NCBI GenBank assembly: GCA_030148625.1
Contig: JASBTC010000254.1
Span: 1 to 13,997, forward strand
Origin: Sphingobium sp.
GTDB lineage: Bacteria > Pseudomonadota > Alphaproteobacteria > Sphingomonadales > Sphingomonadaceae
Length of the DNA: 13,997 nucleotides
Direction of reading: 5' to 3'
Shown: piece after piece, positions 1 to 6,409 of the stretch
Numbering within the stretch: position 1 is the stretch's first letter
Layout: every line of letters starts with the position of its first letter
Notes under the pieces: model-generated
The model's database searches: none
Told to the model about the DNA's origin: nothing
The model's input: only the letters and a program-made list of their open reading frames with translations
Translations under genes and position numbers: made by a program

Positions 1-2
1 AA

Positions 3-79
3 TGGTGCGCCCGACGGGATTCGAACCCATGGCCCCCAGATTAGGAATCTGGTGCTCTATCCTGCTGAGCTACGGGCGC
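3..79 (-). tRNA. tRNA-Arg (anticodon CCT)
   Basis: Read on the minus strand, the sequence folds as a complete cloverleaf. The acceptor stem pairs GCGCCCG with CGGGCGC, followed by discriminator A and an encoded CCA at 3-5. The D arm contains AGCTCAG...GAGC, and the T arm has the classic GGTTCGAATCC. The five-pair anticodon stem CCAGA/TCTGG closes a seven-base loop whose anticodon CCT is the complement of 43-45. It reads AGG, a rare arginine codon in high-GC genomes. The gene lies downstream of and in the same direction as the DUF1178 gene, but 117 bases separate them and it probably has its own promoter. Confidence 0.97.
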
Positions 80-90
80 GCCGCCACGCT

Positions 91-118
91 GGTTAAGGGC
101 TTGCGCGCGCGGGGTCAA
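91..118 (-). promoter_or_regulatory. Possible tRNA-Arg promoter
   Basis: On the minus strand a good -35 hexamer, TTGACC (complement of 113-118), is followed after 16 bases by a weak -10-like TTAACC (complement of 91-96). The tRNA begins 11 bases further on, which is normal for a tRNA leader. The -35 is convincing, but the -10 matches the sigma70 consensus poorly. This is a placement-based guess. The rest of the 80-196 gap shows nothing else I can support. Confidence 0.33.
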
Positions 119-196
119 TCAGCCCGCGGCTTCCGATGACATCGAGCGAGCCGATCCGGTTGAAGCGGAAATGAGTCCGTCCGACTGGGGGTCGCT

Positions 197-670
197 CTAA
201 TTCTGCGCTTCGGGCGGAATCACCGGAAACGGCAGCGGCGCGACGGGCACGCCTTCGTCGATCAGCGCCTTTGCCTGCTCGCCCGAAACTTCGCCATGGA
301 TCGAGATCTTGTCGGTTTCGCCAAGATGCATCGCCCTCGCCTTGTCGGCAAAGTCGCGCCCCACCCATTCGGATTGCTCGAGCATCGCCGACTGGGCCCG
401 CGCCAGCATTGCCAGCATCGCTTTCACCTCCGCGGGAGAATGATCCGACGGCGCGTTGGTATTGGCTGCCATCGGCACGCTCGCCGTCTCCGGCCGGCTA
501 TTGCCCTTCGCCGTCACATTGGGCGCCATCACCGCCTTTTCGATGCCGGCATCGCCGCACATCGGACAGGACAGCAGCCCGCGCTGCTTCTGGTCGGCGT
601 AATCGCCGCTCGATCCGAACCATGCTTCGAACACATGGCCGTGGGCGCAACGCAGATCGAAGACGATCAT
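197..670 (-). CDS. DUF1178 family zinc-ribbon-like protein
   Basis: This 157-residue protein of unknown function begins MIVFDLRCAHGHVFE, the typical opening of the DUF1178 family. The N-terminal half has a putative zinc site: C8 and H10-H12 near the start, then C35-x-x-C38 (CPMC). A variable, low-complexity middle (about residues 55-80) links to a helical C-terminal half with EWVGRDFADKARAMH, also typical of the family. The start at 670 was chosen because it gives the family N-terminus and its ATG overlaps the stop of the upstream nitrilase-like gene by 4 bases (ATGA). Open reading continues further upstream but encodes no recognisable sequence. No strong Shine-Dalgarno is present, so translation is probably coupled. 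It is the last gene of the comF-grxC-nitrilase operon; its molecular role is unknown. Confidence 0.9.
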   Translation of the reverse strand: MIVFDLRCAHGHVFEAWFGSSGDYADQKQRGLLSCPMCGDAGIEKAVMAPNVTAKGNSRPETASVPMAANTNAPSDHSPAEVKAMLAMLARAQSAMLEQSEWVGRDFADKARAMHLGETDKISIHGEVSGEQAKALIDEGVPVAPLPFPVIPPEAQN

Positions 671-1497
671 GGCGTGCGGCTCAATTCGGGTATCGGGCGG
701 CGATGGCGGAGCACCGGCACGCGGGCACGAACATCCTCGATCCGGGCGGGATCGAGATCGGCGAAACCGACGCCCGTTCCTTCGTTCATGTCGAGCAACA
801 CCTGCCCCCAGGGATCGATCACGAGCGAATGCCCGTAGGTTTCGCGCCCGTCCTCGTGCCGCCCCCATTGCGCGGCAGCGATCACGAAACAGGCCGATTC
901 GACGGCGCGGGCGCGCAGCAGCAAATGCCAATGCGCCTGACCGGTCGGTACGGTGAAGGCGGCGGGAACCGTCAATATCGTGGCACCGCCGTCGGAAAGC
1001 GTGCGATACAGCGCCGCGAAGCGAAGGTCGTAGCAGACCGACAGACCGACCGCCCCCCAGGGCGTCTCTGCCAGCGCGGCGCGTTCTCCGGGCGCATAGA
1101 CCGCCGATTCCCGCCAGCTTTCGCCGGTCGCCAGATCGACGTCGAACAAATGCATCTTGTCGTAACGCGCGCGGATCGCGCCGGTATCGTCGATCACGAA
1201 GCCGCGATTGACCAGCCGCCCATCTTCACGCTCGCCGGCCAGCGCCAGCGAGCCGATATGAACCCATAGCCCGGCATCCGCAGCCGCCCGGCGCACCGCG
1301 GCGAGGACGATATCCCCCGCCTCGTCGCGCAGATGCGCCGCAGCGCGATGCCGGTCGCGATCGAGCAAACCGGACATTTCGGGCGTGAACAGCATGTCCG
1401 CACCACCCGCCTTGGCTTCGTGCACCGCGGCAACGATCGTCGCGCCATTGGCCGCGGGATCGATCCCGCTCGTCATCTGCAGCAGCGCGGCGCGCAT
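667..1497 (-). CDS. Carbon-nitrogen hydrolase, Nit1/Nit2-like (nitrilase superfamily)
   Basis: A 276-residue cytoplasmic amidase of the nitrilase superfamily. The catalytic triad is visible: E40 in TPEMSG, K114 in YDKMHLFDVD, and nucleophile C155 in SVCYDLRFAALY. The KMHLFDVD and CYDLRF motifs resemble the Nit1/Nit2 branch, whose members hydrolyse deaminated glutathione or omega-amides such as alpha-ketoglutaramate. Assignment to that branch rests on recognition, and the substrate is inferred. Its length is normal for a single-domain enzyme. Its ATG overlaps the glutaredoxin stop by one base (TGATG), and its own stop overlaps the next start by four, so these genes are very likely cotranslated. 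A metabolite-repair role would fit the neighbouring glutaredoxin, since both touch glutathione chemistry. Confidence 0.92.
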   Translation of the reverse strand: MRAALLQMTSGIDPAANGATIVAAVHEAKAGGADMLFTPEMSGLLDRDRHRAAAHLRDEAGDIVLAAVRRAAADAGLWVHIGSLALAGEREDGRLVNRGFVIDDTGAIRARYDKMHLFDVDLATGESWRESAVYAPGERAALAETPWGAVGLSVCYDLRFAALYRTLSDGGATILTVPAAFTVPTGQAHWHLLLRARAVESACFVIAAAQWGRHEDGRETYGHSLVIDPWGQVLLDMNEGTGVGFADLDPARIEDVRARVPVLRHRRPIPELSRTP

Positions 1498-1754
1498 CAG
1501 CCGGCCAACAGCGGGTCGAGCCGGCCGGCCGCGTCAAGAGCCGCCAGATCGTCGGAACCGCCGACATGGCGACCATCGATGAAAATCTGCGGCACCGTCA
1601 GGCTGCCCGGCGCACGATCGAGCATTTCCTGGCGCTTCGGCCCGCCCATGGTGATGTCATATTCTTCGAATGCGACGCCCTTTCGCCCGAGCAACGCCTT
1701 TGCCCGCACGCAATAACCGCAGAACGCCTTGGTATAGATCTCGACCTTTGCCAT
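1497..1754 (-). CDS. grxC: Glutaredoxin 3 (GrxC-type)
   Basis: An 85-residue dithiol glutaredoxin, a glutathione-dependent thiol-disulfide oxidoreductase of the cytoplasm. The whole protein is one thioredoxin fold. The active site is C12-G-Y-C15, the cis-proline motif TVPQIF lies at 53-58, and the glutathione-binding GGSDDL is at 65-70. CGYC differs slightly from the common CPYC, but a glycine here is frequent in alphaproteobacterial GrxC. The length is normal. A GAGG sequence lies a few bases before the ATG. It sits 31 bases after comF and overlaps the following hydrolase by one base. Confidence 0.95.
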   Translation of the reverse strand: MAKVEIYTKAFCGYCVRAKALLGRKGVAFEEYDITMGGPKRQEMLDRAPGSLTVPQIFIDGRHVGGSDDLAALDAAGRLDPLLAG

Positions 1755-1785
1755 GATCCTCAGGTGTGGTGCGCGGACGCGGAAG

Positions 1786-2523
1786 TCAATATTCCTCGGT
1801 AAGTACGCGCGCCCAGCACAGCAGAATGACGCGCGACGCGCCGCCGCGTTTCAGCGCTCTTGCACAGGCGTTTGCGGTGGCACCGCTGGTATGGACATCG
1901 TCGACCAGCCAGACGGTGCGCCCCGCGAGCAGCGCACGGTGCGCGGGCGGCACCTGAAACGCGCCGCGCACCGTCCTGGCGCGAGCGACCGCGCCCATGC
2001 CGCGCAGAGCGGGTGTCGCCTTGATCCGGCCGAGCGCATCAAGCGAAAGCACGGCCCCCGTCCGTTGCGCCAATGCGCGAGCGATCAGCGCCGACTGATT
2101 ATAGCCGCGTCGCCAGATCCGCCAACGATGCAACGGAACCGGCACGAGCAGCCCATCGGCGGCGACATCCACATGCCGCACGAGTTGCGCCGCGATGATA
2201 TCCGCCATTGCGGTGCGTCCGGAATATTTGAGCTTGAGCGCCAGCCCGCGCGCGATCTCACCATAGGCGACCGCGGCGCGCACGCCGTCATGAAGCGGCG
2301 GATGCGCAAGACATGCGCCGCAGGTCAACCCTTCGCCGCCGTCCATCGGCCGGCCACAGGCCGTGCAGCCGCCATCGGGCAGGAAATCGAGCTTTTGCCA
2401 ACAATCGAGGCAGAAACGGCGGTCGCCCTCGACCACCACGCCGCAGCCCGGACAACGCGGAGGCAACGCGAAATCGCGCATCATGCGAACGATCGTGACC
2501 GCGGGTGCGAATGCCAGTTTCAC
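1786..2523 (-). CDS. comF: ComF family protein (phosphoribosyltransferase-like)
   Basis: A 245-residue protein of the ComF family, associated with natural transformation in naturally competent bacteria. Four Cys pairs suggest an N-terminal zinc-binding region: C24/C27 (CPGC), C38/C41, C53/C56 and C68/C71. A type I phosphoribosyltransferase domain follows, with VPVPLH and RRGYNQSALIARAL at about 127-151 and the PRPP loop VWLVDDVHTSGAT at 204-216. The start is a GTG at 2523, preceded by AAGGGG at short spacing. It gives the short hydrophobic leader usual before FALPPRCPGC. ATGs at 2484 and 2481 are alternatives. It is the first gene of the operon and is divergent from the methyltransferase, sharing a gap of only 43 bases. 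A role in DNA uptake here is inferred from the family name; no other competence gene is in view. Confidence 0.9.
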   Translation of the reverse strand: MKLAFAPAVTIVRMMRDFALPPRCPGCGVVVEGDRRFCLDCWQKLDFLPDGGCTACGRPMDGGEGLTCGACLAHPPLHDGVRAAVAYGEIARGLALKLKYSGRTAMADIIAAQLVRHVDVAADGLLVPVPLHRWRIWRRGYNQSALIARALAQRTGAVLSLDALGRIKATPALRGMGAVARARTVRGAFQVPPAHRALLAGRTVWLVDDVHTSGATANACARALKRGGASRVILLCWARVLTEEY

Positions 2524-2566
2524 GATCCCCTTGTCGTGTCATGGCCCGCGATGCACAAGCCGCTCC

Positions 2567-3436
2567 ATGCCCACCGCCGATACACCGCCAGAGATTTTCG
2601 ACCGCCGCCTGCGGCGCCAGCGCCGCGATCGCGCCGCGCCCGGCTTCGCGGATCACGCATTTCTGCGCGAACATATGGCCGCAGAACTGATCGACCGCCT
2701 GGACGGCGTCAAACGCAGCTTCACCCGCGCACTCGACCTGGGCACCGCCGACGGCGCAATCGCCGACATATTGCGCGCACGCGGTATCCAGGTGGCAGCG
2801 CTCGACGCCGGTCACCGCTTCGCCGCGCGCGCGAACGCGGTGCAGGCGGACGAGGACAGGCTGCCCTTTGCGGATGCGAGCTTCGATCTGGTCGTCAGCG
2901 CGGGCGTGCTCGACAGCGTCAACGATCTGCCAGGCGCGCTTGCGCTGATCCGGCGCGCGCTACGCCCCGACGGGCTGTTTCTCGGGGCGATGCTCGGCGC
3001 CGGAAGCCTCAGGGTGCTGAAGGCTGCCGCGCTGGCCGCCGATATCGCGATCGAGGGCGGTGCGCGCGCGCGAATCCACCCCCAGGTCGATGTCCGGGCA
3101 GCCGGCGACCTGCTCGCACGCGCCGGCTTCGCCCTGCCCGTCGCCGATTCCTTCGGGCTCGATGTCCGCTATTCCAGCCTGCTCGGCTTGACCGCCGACC
3201 TGCGCGGCATGGCGGCGACGAACATATTGACGGGCGGGCATCCGCGCCTGTCGCGCGACTGGATCGGCCATGCCGCGACGGCCTTCGCCAGCCGCGCCGA
3301 TCCCGACGGGAAGACAGCGGAGCATTTCGAGATCATCTGCCTGACCGGCTGGTCGCCCGGCCCCGATCAGCCCGTCCCCGCCCGACGCGGCAGCGCCACC
3401 ATGTCGCTGGCGAAAGCGCTCGAACCCAAGACCTAA
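2567..3436 (+). CDS. SAM-dependent methyltransferase, NDUFAF5-like
   Basis: A 289-residue class I methyltransferase. The N-terminus carries the basic segment FDRRLRRQRRDRAA (11-24) and AFLREHMAAEL, a pattern I associate with the bacterial relatives of mitochondrial NDUFAF5. SAM-binding motif I is LDLGTADG (56-63). An acidic residue ends strand 2 (ALDAG, D80), and SFDLVVSAGVLDSVNDLPGA (from 105) matches motifs II-III. The C-terminal half from about 150 resembles NDUFAF5/BioC rather than other methyltransferases. In mitochondria NDUFAF5 hydroxylates an arginine of complex I subunit NDUFS7; whether the bacterial protein hydroxylates or methylates is unknown. The start at 2567 was chosen for family length. 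The open frame extends upstream, but that part overlaps comF antisense and looks non-coding. There is no clear Shine-Dalgarno, so a leaderless message is possible. Confidence 0.85.
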   Translation: MPTADTPPEIFDRRLRRQRRDRAAPGFADHAFLREHMAAELIDRLDGVKRSFTRALDLGTADGAIADILRARGIQVAALDAGHRFAARANAVQADEDRLPFADASFDLVVSAGVLDSVNDLPGALALIRRALRPDGLFLGAMLGAGSLRVLKAAALAADIAIEGGARARIHPQVDVRAAGDLLARAGFALPVADSFGLDVRYSSLLGLTADLRGMAATNILTGGHPRLSRDWIGHAATAFASRADPDGKTAEHFEIICLTGWSPGPDQPVPARRGSATMSLAKALEPKT

Positions 3437-3439
3437 GGT

Positions 3440-3838
3440 TCAAACCAGCTTTTCCAGCAGGGCGATCATCGGAATATCCGCGGGCGGCATCGCCAGCGCC
3501 CGCAATCCGCCCGGCAATACCCATTGCAGCCCATCGGCATCGAGCGCCGCCGGCGTTCCGCGCCATTCGCGGCAGAGATAAAGCAGCAGCAGCAGATGCG
3601 CGTCGCCCAATGGCTCGCTCGCGAACACGGCCGGCGAAAGCGTATCGGGGTCGATATCGATCCCGAGTTCTTCGTGCAATTCGCGCACCAAAGCGTGTTC
3701 AGGGGTCTCGCCCGGTTCCACCTTACCGCCCGGAAACTCCCACAAACCGGCCATGCTGCGTGTCGCCGAACGCTGCTGGACCAGGACCCGGCCTTGATCG
3801 TCGATAAGCGCGGCCGCGCTGACCAAAAGCAGCTTCAT
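3440..3838 (-). CDS. mutT: Nudix hydrolase, MutT-like (8-oxo-dGTP diphosphatase)
   Basis: A 132-residue cytoplasmic enzyme that would clean oxidised nucleotides from the dNTP pool. A full Nudix box is present at 38-60: G38, E44, then R52-E53-L-x-E56-E57-x-G59-I. Upstream, LVQQRSATRSMAGLWEFPGG is the classic MutT substrate-site signature. The C-terminal half (DGLQWVLPGGLRALAMPPAD) matches the usual MutT ending. The start at 3838 gives family length; the open frame continues about 220 bases upstream into the flp promoter region but without family sequence. GGAG lies about 11 bases before the ATG. It converges with the methyltransferase (three-base gap) and is divergent from the first flp gene. 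MutT identity rather than another Nudix hydrolase is likely but not certain. Confidence 0.9.
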   Translation of the reverse strand: MKLLLVSAAALIDDQGRVLVQQRSATRSMAGLWEFPGGKVEPGETPEHALVRELHEELGIDIDPDTLSPAVFASEPLGDAHLLLLLYLCREWRGTPAALDADGLQWVLPGGLRALAMPPADIPMIALLEKLV

Positions 3839-3920
3839 GGGTGATGCGATCTCCGGGTGCAGGATTTTATTAACGGGCGGTGCGCTACGCTCGTGAAACC
3901 AGGGAACGGGAATTGCAACC

Positions 3921-4103
3921 ATGAAGCGAATTCGGGAGAAATTCGCCTCGCTCCGCGCATCGCGCCGCGGCGCCACGGCGATCGAATATGGGTTGATCGT
4001 ATCGCTCATCGCGCTCGGCGCAATGGGTGGGATCCAGGCATTCGGGGGCGGCCTGTCCAATATGTGGAATTACGTTTCGCAGGAAGTGCTCCGCGCGTCG
4101 TAA
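3921..4103 (+). CDS. Flp family type IVb pilin (first copy)
   Basis: A 60-residue prepilin. A basic leader (MKRIREKFASLRASRRG) ends at G17, followed by ATAIEYGLIVSLIALGAMGGI. Cleavage by a TadV/CpaA-type prepilin peptidase would fall after G17, leaving E22 at mature position 5 and Y23 at 6, the Flp hallmark. The rest is a single hydrophobic helix and a short polar tail with W49. After secretion through a Tad machine such subunits polymerise into adhesive pili. The leader is longer and more basic than in the downstream copy, and the tail differs, so the two are diverged paralogs. A weak ribosome site (CGGGA) lies nine bases upstream. No tad/cpa genes are in the window. Confidence 0.9.
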   Translation: MKRIREKFASLRASRRGATAIEYGLIVSLIALGAMGGIQAFGGGLSNMWNYVSQEVLRAS

Positions 4104-4220
4104 AATTCCGAACAAGTTCCAACAGATTTACCTTTTGGAAATATTCGCCCCTTAAATCGGAAGTGTCGGTTAGAAGAAGTTCTAGTCGTCCGGGAATGAA
4201 GCTTGAACCAGGAGACCAAC
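4104..4220 (+). promoter_or_regulatory. AT-rich spacer and leader between the two flp genes
   Basis: This 117-base gap is visibly richer in A and T than its surroundings. It holds an inverted repeat, TTCCAA at 4117-4122 and TTGGAA at 4135-4140. It also has a TTAAAT at 4152-4157 that could serve as a -10 element, although no good -35 stands at the right distance. AGGAG at 4210-4214, six bases before the ATG at 4221, is the best Shine-Dalgarno in the window and decides that start. I infer a separate promoter for the second pilin; the exact elements are uncertain. I looked for CtrA-type TTAA-N7-TTAA sites and found none. Confidence 0.35.
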
Positions 4221-4391
4221 ATGAACAAGAATTTCCTTAAGATGATTCGCGACTCCAAGGGCGCGACCGCCATCGAGTACGGCCTGATCGCCGCTCTGAT
4301 CGCCGTTGCCGGTGTCGCCGCATTCCAGTCGCTGGGCGGTCAGATCAGCTCGACGATGACCAACGCCGCGAACAAGATGAAGACCACCTGA
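4221..4391 (+). CDS. Flp family type IVb pilin (second copy)
   Basis: A 56-residue prepilin. The leader MNKNFLKMIRDSKG ends at G14, the expected prepilin-peptidase site. ATAIEYGLIAALIAVAGVAAF follows, with E19 at mature position 5 and Y20 at 6, then a polar tail rich in Ser, Thr, Asn and Lys (SSTMTNAANKMKTT). The start at 4221 was preferred to the in-frame ATG at 4203 because AGGAG sits six bases upstream and the leader then has normal length. A strong Shine-Dalgarno and a strong terminator right after the gene suggest high expression, as for a major pilin. It is the closer match to classical Flp1; the upstream copy may be a minor or alternative subunit. Confidence 0.95.
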   Translation: MNKNFLKMIRDSKGATAIEYGLIAALIAVAGVAAFQSLGGQISSTMTNAANKMKTT

Positions 4392-4435
4392 TTTTGGTCT
4401 TCTCGTCGGGCGACCGGCGAAAGCGCAAAACGGAG

Positions 4436-4468
4436 ATGGGCGGCAGGTTTCTGCCGCCCATTTTCTTT
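4436..4468 (+). terminator. Rho-independent terminator after the second flp gene
   Basis: A perfect 11-pair stem, ATGGGCGGCAG (4436-4446) with CTGCCGCCCAT (4451-4461), closes a four-base loop GTTT and is followed by TTTCTTT. This is a textbook intrinsic terminator 44 bases after the pilin stop codon. On the minus strand the stem is followed by a less T-rich stretch, so termination of accA from the other side would be weaker, but it is possible because the genes converge here. Confidence 0.92.
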
Positions 4469-4514
4469 ACCGCGAAGAGTTGATCAAATCGCCGATATCT
4501 CCGTGGATTTCGGA

Positions 4515-4545
4515 GATCGTCAGATATTGCCGATCGTCAGATATT
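4515..4545. repeat. 14-base tandem repeat at 17-base period over the accA stop codon
   Basis: GATCGTCAGATATT occurs exactly at 4515-4528 and again at 4532-4545, three bases apart. On the minus strand accA reads the right-hand copy as KYLTI. Because 17 is not a multiple of three, the left-hand copy is read in another frame, giving N-I-stop. The TGA stop therefore comes from the second copy. This looks like a small slippage duplication. Confidence 0.9.
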
Positions 4546-5467
4546 TCTGGCGACGCGCACGGCGCAGGCCATCGGCGTCCAGCACCGACAATGTATCGAG
4601 TTCCTCACCGAGCGCGCTGCCGAGCGCTGCAATCGCCGCGGCCGGCGATCGATGCGCCCCGCCCACGGGTTCCGGCACAATCCGGTCGATCACGCCAAGC
4701 TGTTTCAGATGCTGGGCGGTGACACGCATCGCGTCCGCCGCCTCGCTTGCCTTGTCCGCGGTCCGCCACAGGATCGACGCGCAGCCTTCGGGTGAAATCA
4801 CCGAATATATGGCGTGCTCGAACATCAGCACCCGATCCGCAGCGGCCAGGCCGACCGCCCCGCCCGAGCCACCTTCGCCGACAATCGCCGCGACCATCGG
4901 AACGCCCAGCGCCAGGCATTGCTCGGTCGAGCGGGCGATCGCTTCCGCCTGACCGCGTTCTTCCGCCTGCACGCCCGGAAACGCGCCCGACGTATCGACC
5001 AGCGTGACCACGGGGATGCCGAATCTGTCGGCAAGCTGCATCAGCCGGATCGCCTTGCGATAGCCCTCCGGCTTGCCCATGCCGAAATTGTGCCTGAGCC
5101 GGCTCGCCGTATCGTCACCCTTTTCGTGCCCGATCACCATTACCCGACGACCGCCGAGCCGGCCGAGGCCGCCCAGGATCGCCTGATCGTCGGCAAAGGC
5201 GCGATCGCCCGCGAGCGGCATGAAATCCTCGAACAGCCCGGCGACATAATGTTTGAAATGCGGTCGCTCCGGATGCCGTGCCACCTGCGTCTTCTGCCAG
5301 GGTGACAGCCTGGCATAGGTATCGACCAGCAGCTTGTCGGCCTTGCCCTGGATCTTCGACACCTCCGATTCGATGTCGACGGTGCCCGTGTCGGCGGTGT
5401 CACGAAGATCGGCGATGCGCGATTCGAGCTCGGCGATCGGATTTTCGAAGTCGAGAAAGCTAACCAT
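4520..5467 (-). CDS. accA: Acetyl-CoA carboxylase carboxyltransferase subunit alpha
   Basis: A 315-residue subunit of the carboxyltransferase that makes malonyl-CoA for fatty acid synthesis, working with AccD in the cytoplasm. The N-terminal helical region (residues 1-70, [16 protein letters not shown]) is typical of AccA. The crotonase-fold core has KGDDT (116-120), [12 protein letters not shown] (128-139), DTSGAFPG (158-165), the glycine-rich [10 protein letters not shown] (197-206) that forms oxyanion-hole and CoA contacts, and [11 protein letters not shown] (225-235). Length is normal. It starts 12 bases after the xerD stop, with no visible Shine-Dalgarno in CCGCCCGACGC, so coupling to xerD or initiation without one is likely. 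The last residues (GNI) and the stop come from a 17-base tandem duplication. AccD is not in the window. Confidence 0.98.
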   Translation of the reverse strand: MVSFLDFENPIAELESRIADLRDTADTGTVDIESEVSKIQGKADKLLVDTYARLSPWQKTQVARHPERPHFKHYVAGLFEDFMPLAGDRAFADDQAILGGLGRLGGRRVMVIGHEKGDDTASRLRHNFGMGKPEGYRKAIRLMQLADRFGIPVVTLVDTSGAFPGVQAEERGQAEAIARSTEQCLALGVPMVAAIVGEGGSGGAVGLAAADRVLMFEHAIYSVISPEGCASILWRTADKASEAADAMRVTAQHLKQLGVIDRIVPEPVGGAHRSPAAAIAALGSALGEELDTLSVLDADGLRRARRQKYLTIGNI

Positions 5468-5479
5468 GCGTCGGGCGGG

Positions 5480-6409
5480 TTAGGCCGACCGGCCGTTCGC
5501 GTCAACGCGTGCCGGATGATCGGCCAGCGGATGACGGCTATTGACCAGCTCGACCAGCCGGCGGCTGTCGACATGCGTGTAGATCTGCGTCGTTGCGATA
5601 TCGGCATGGCCGAGCATCGACTGGAGCGCACGCAGGTCGGCGCCCCCCTCCAGAAGATGTGTCGCGAACGCATGACGAAGCACGTGCGGACTGATTCGTT
5701 CGGGCGGGATGCCTGAACGCATGCCAAGCTCGCGGACGAGCTGATAAAGCCGAACGCGGCTGAGATGTGTCTTTCCGGACGGAAACAGCCAGGGCGAATC
5801 GACGGGCACAAAAGCCGCCCAGGCGGCAACCGCGTGGCGCGCACGATCGGAAATGGGCACCAGCCGCTCACGCCCGCCCTTGCCGCGCAGGATGAGGAAG
5901 GGCCGGTCGAGCGCGATCGCGCGGCGCGGCAGTGAAACCAGCTCGGTCGCGCGCAACCCCGAACCGTAGAGCAGCTCGATCAACGCGGCGAGGCGGTGAT
6001 CCTGCGCATTCGCGTCCGCGCGCGCCAATCCGCGCTCGACCTCCGCGAACAGACGGTCGACATCCTTATGGTCGAGGATCTTGGGCAATGGCCGGATCGC
6101 CGCGGGCCGCGGCAGCGCGGCGGACGTATCGTCGGCGCGCAATCCCTCATCATGGAGAAAGGCGAAAAAGCGGCGGAGTGCCGCGGATTTGCGCGCCACC
6201 GTCGCGCGCGCAAGCGGCGCCCAGCCCGCCGCGAGCGCGCCCAGTGCGGCCGCGTCCGCCGCACCAAGGCCGCCGCCAAGCACCGACGAGGCACCACGCA
6301 GGTCTGTGCCATAGGCGGCAAGCGTATTGCGCGCCGCGCCTGCCTCCGCCGCCAGCATTTCAAGAAACCTGTCGATCAGCGCCGAATCCTGCCCGGCAGG
6401 CGCGATCAC
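5480..6409 (-). CDS. xerD: Tyrosine recombinase XerD
   Basis: A 309-residue site-specific recombinase, expected to act with XerC and FtsK at the dif site to resolve chromosome dimers. The N-terminal SAM-like core-binding domain spans about 9-95 (IDRFLEMLAAEAGAARNTLAAYGTDL). The catalytic domain shows R153 (SGLRATELVSL), K177 (RGKGGRERLVP), H242-x-x-R245 (PHVLRHAFATHLL), H268 (LGHADIATTQ) and nucleophile Y277 (YTHV). The ending resembles XerD more than XerC. The start is a GTG at 6409 whose GTGA overlaps the stop of the upstream exported-protein gene by four bases. Core position next to accA and the absence of phage genes argue against an integrase of a mobile element. Confidence 0.94.
   Translation of the reverse strand: MIAPAGQDSALIDRFLEMLAAEAGAARNTLAAYGTDLRGASSVLGGGLGAADAAALGALAAGWAPLARATVARKSAALRRFFAFLHDEGLRADDTSAALPRPAAIRPLPKILDHKDVDRLFAEVERGLARADANAQDHRLAALIELLYGSGLRATELVSLPRRAIALDRPFLILRGKGGRERLVPISDRARHAVAAWAAFVPVDSPWLFPSGKTHLSRVRLYQLVRELGMRSGIPPERISPHVLRHAFATHLLEGGADLRALQSMLGHADIATTQIYTHVDSRRLVELVNSRHPLADHPARVDANGRSA

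Noticed and set aside
1..196. tRNA-Arg as an integration site of a genomic island
   Set aside because: No integrase and no copy of the tRNA 3' end were noticed elsewhere in the window. The sequence past the 3' end lies outside it, so nothing supports an island here.
1753..3807. A 684-codon plus-strand open frame across comF, the methyltransferase and mutT
   Set aside because: It is Arg/Pro-rich with no motifs, and it crosses three well-supported genes in other frames. It is an artefact of high GC content.
4104..4220. CtrA or sigma54 sites upstream of the second pilin
   Set aside because: TTAA at 4152 has no partner at the seven-base spacing, and no GG-N10-GC element of the sigma54 type was found.
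5480..6409. Tyrosine recombinase as the integrase of a phage or island
   Set aside because: It resembles XerD throughout, overlaps a housekeeping-type operon next to accA, and no phage, excisionase or att repeats are present.
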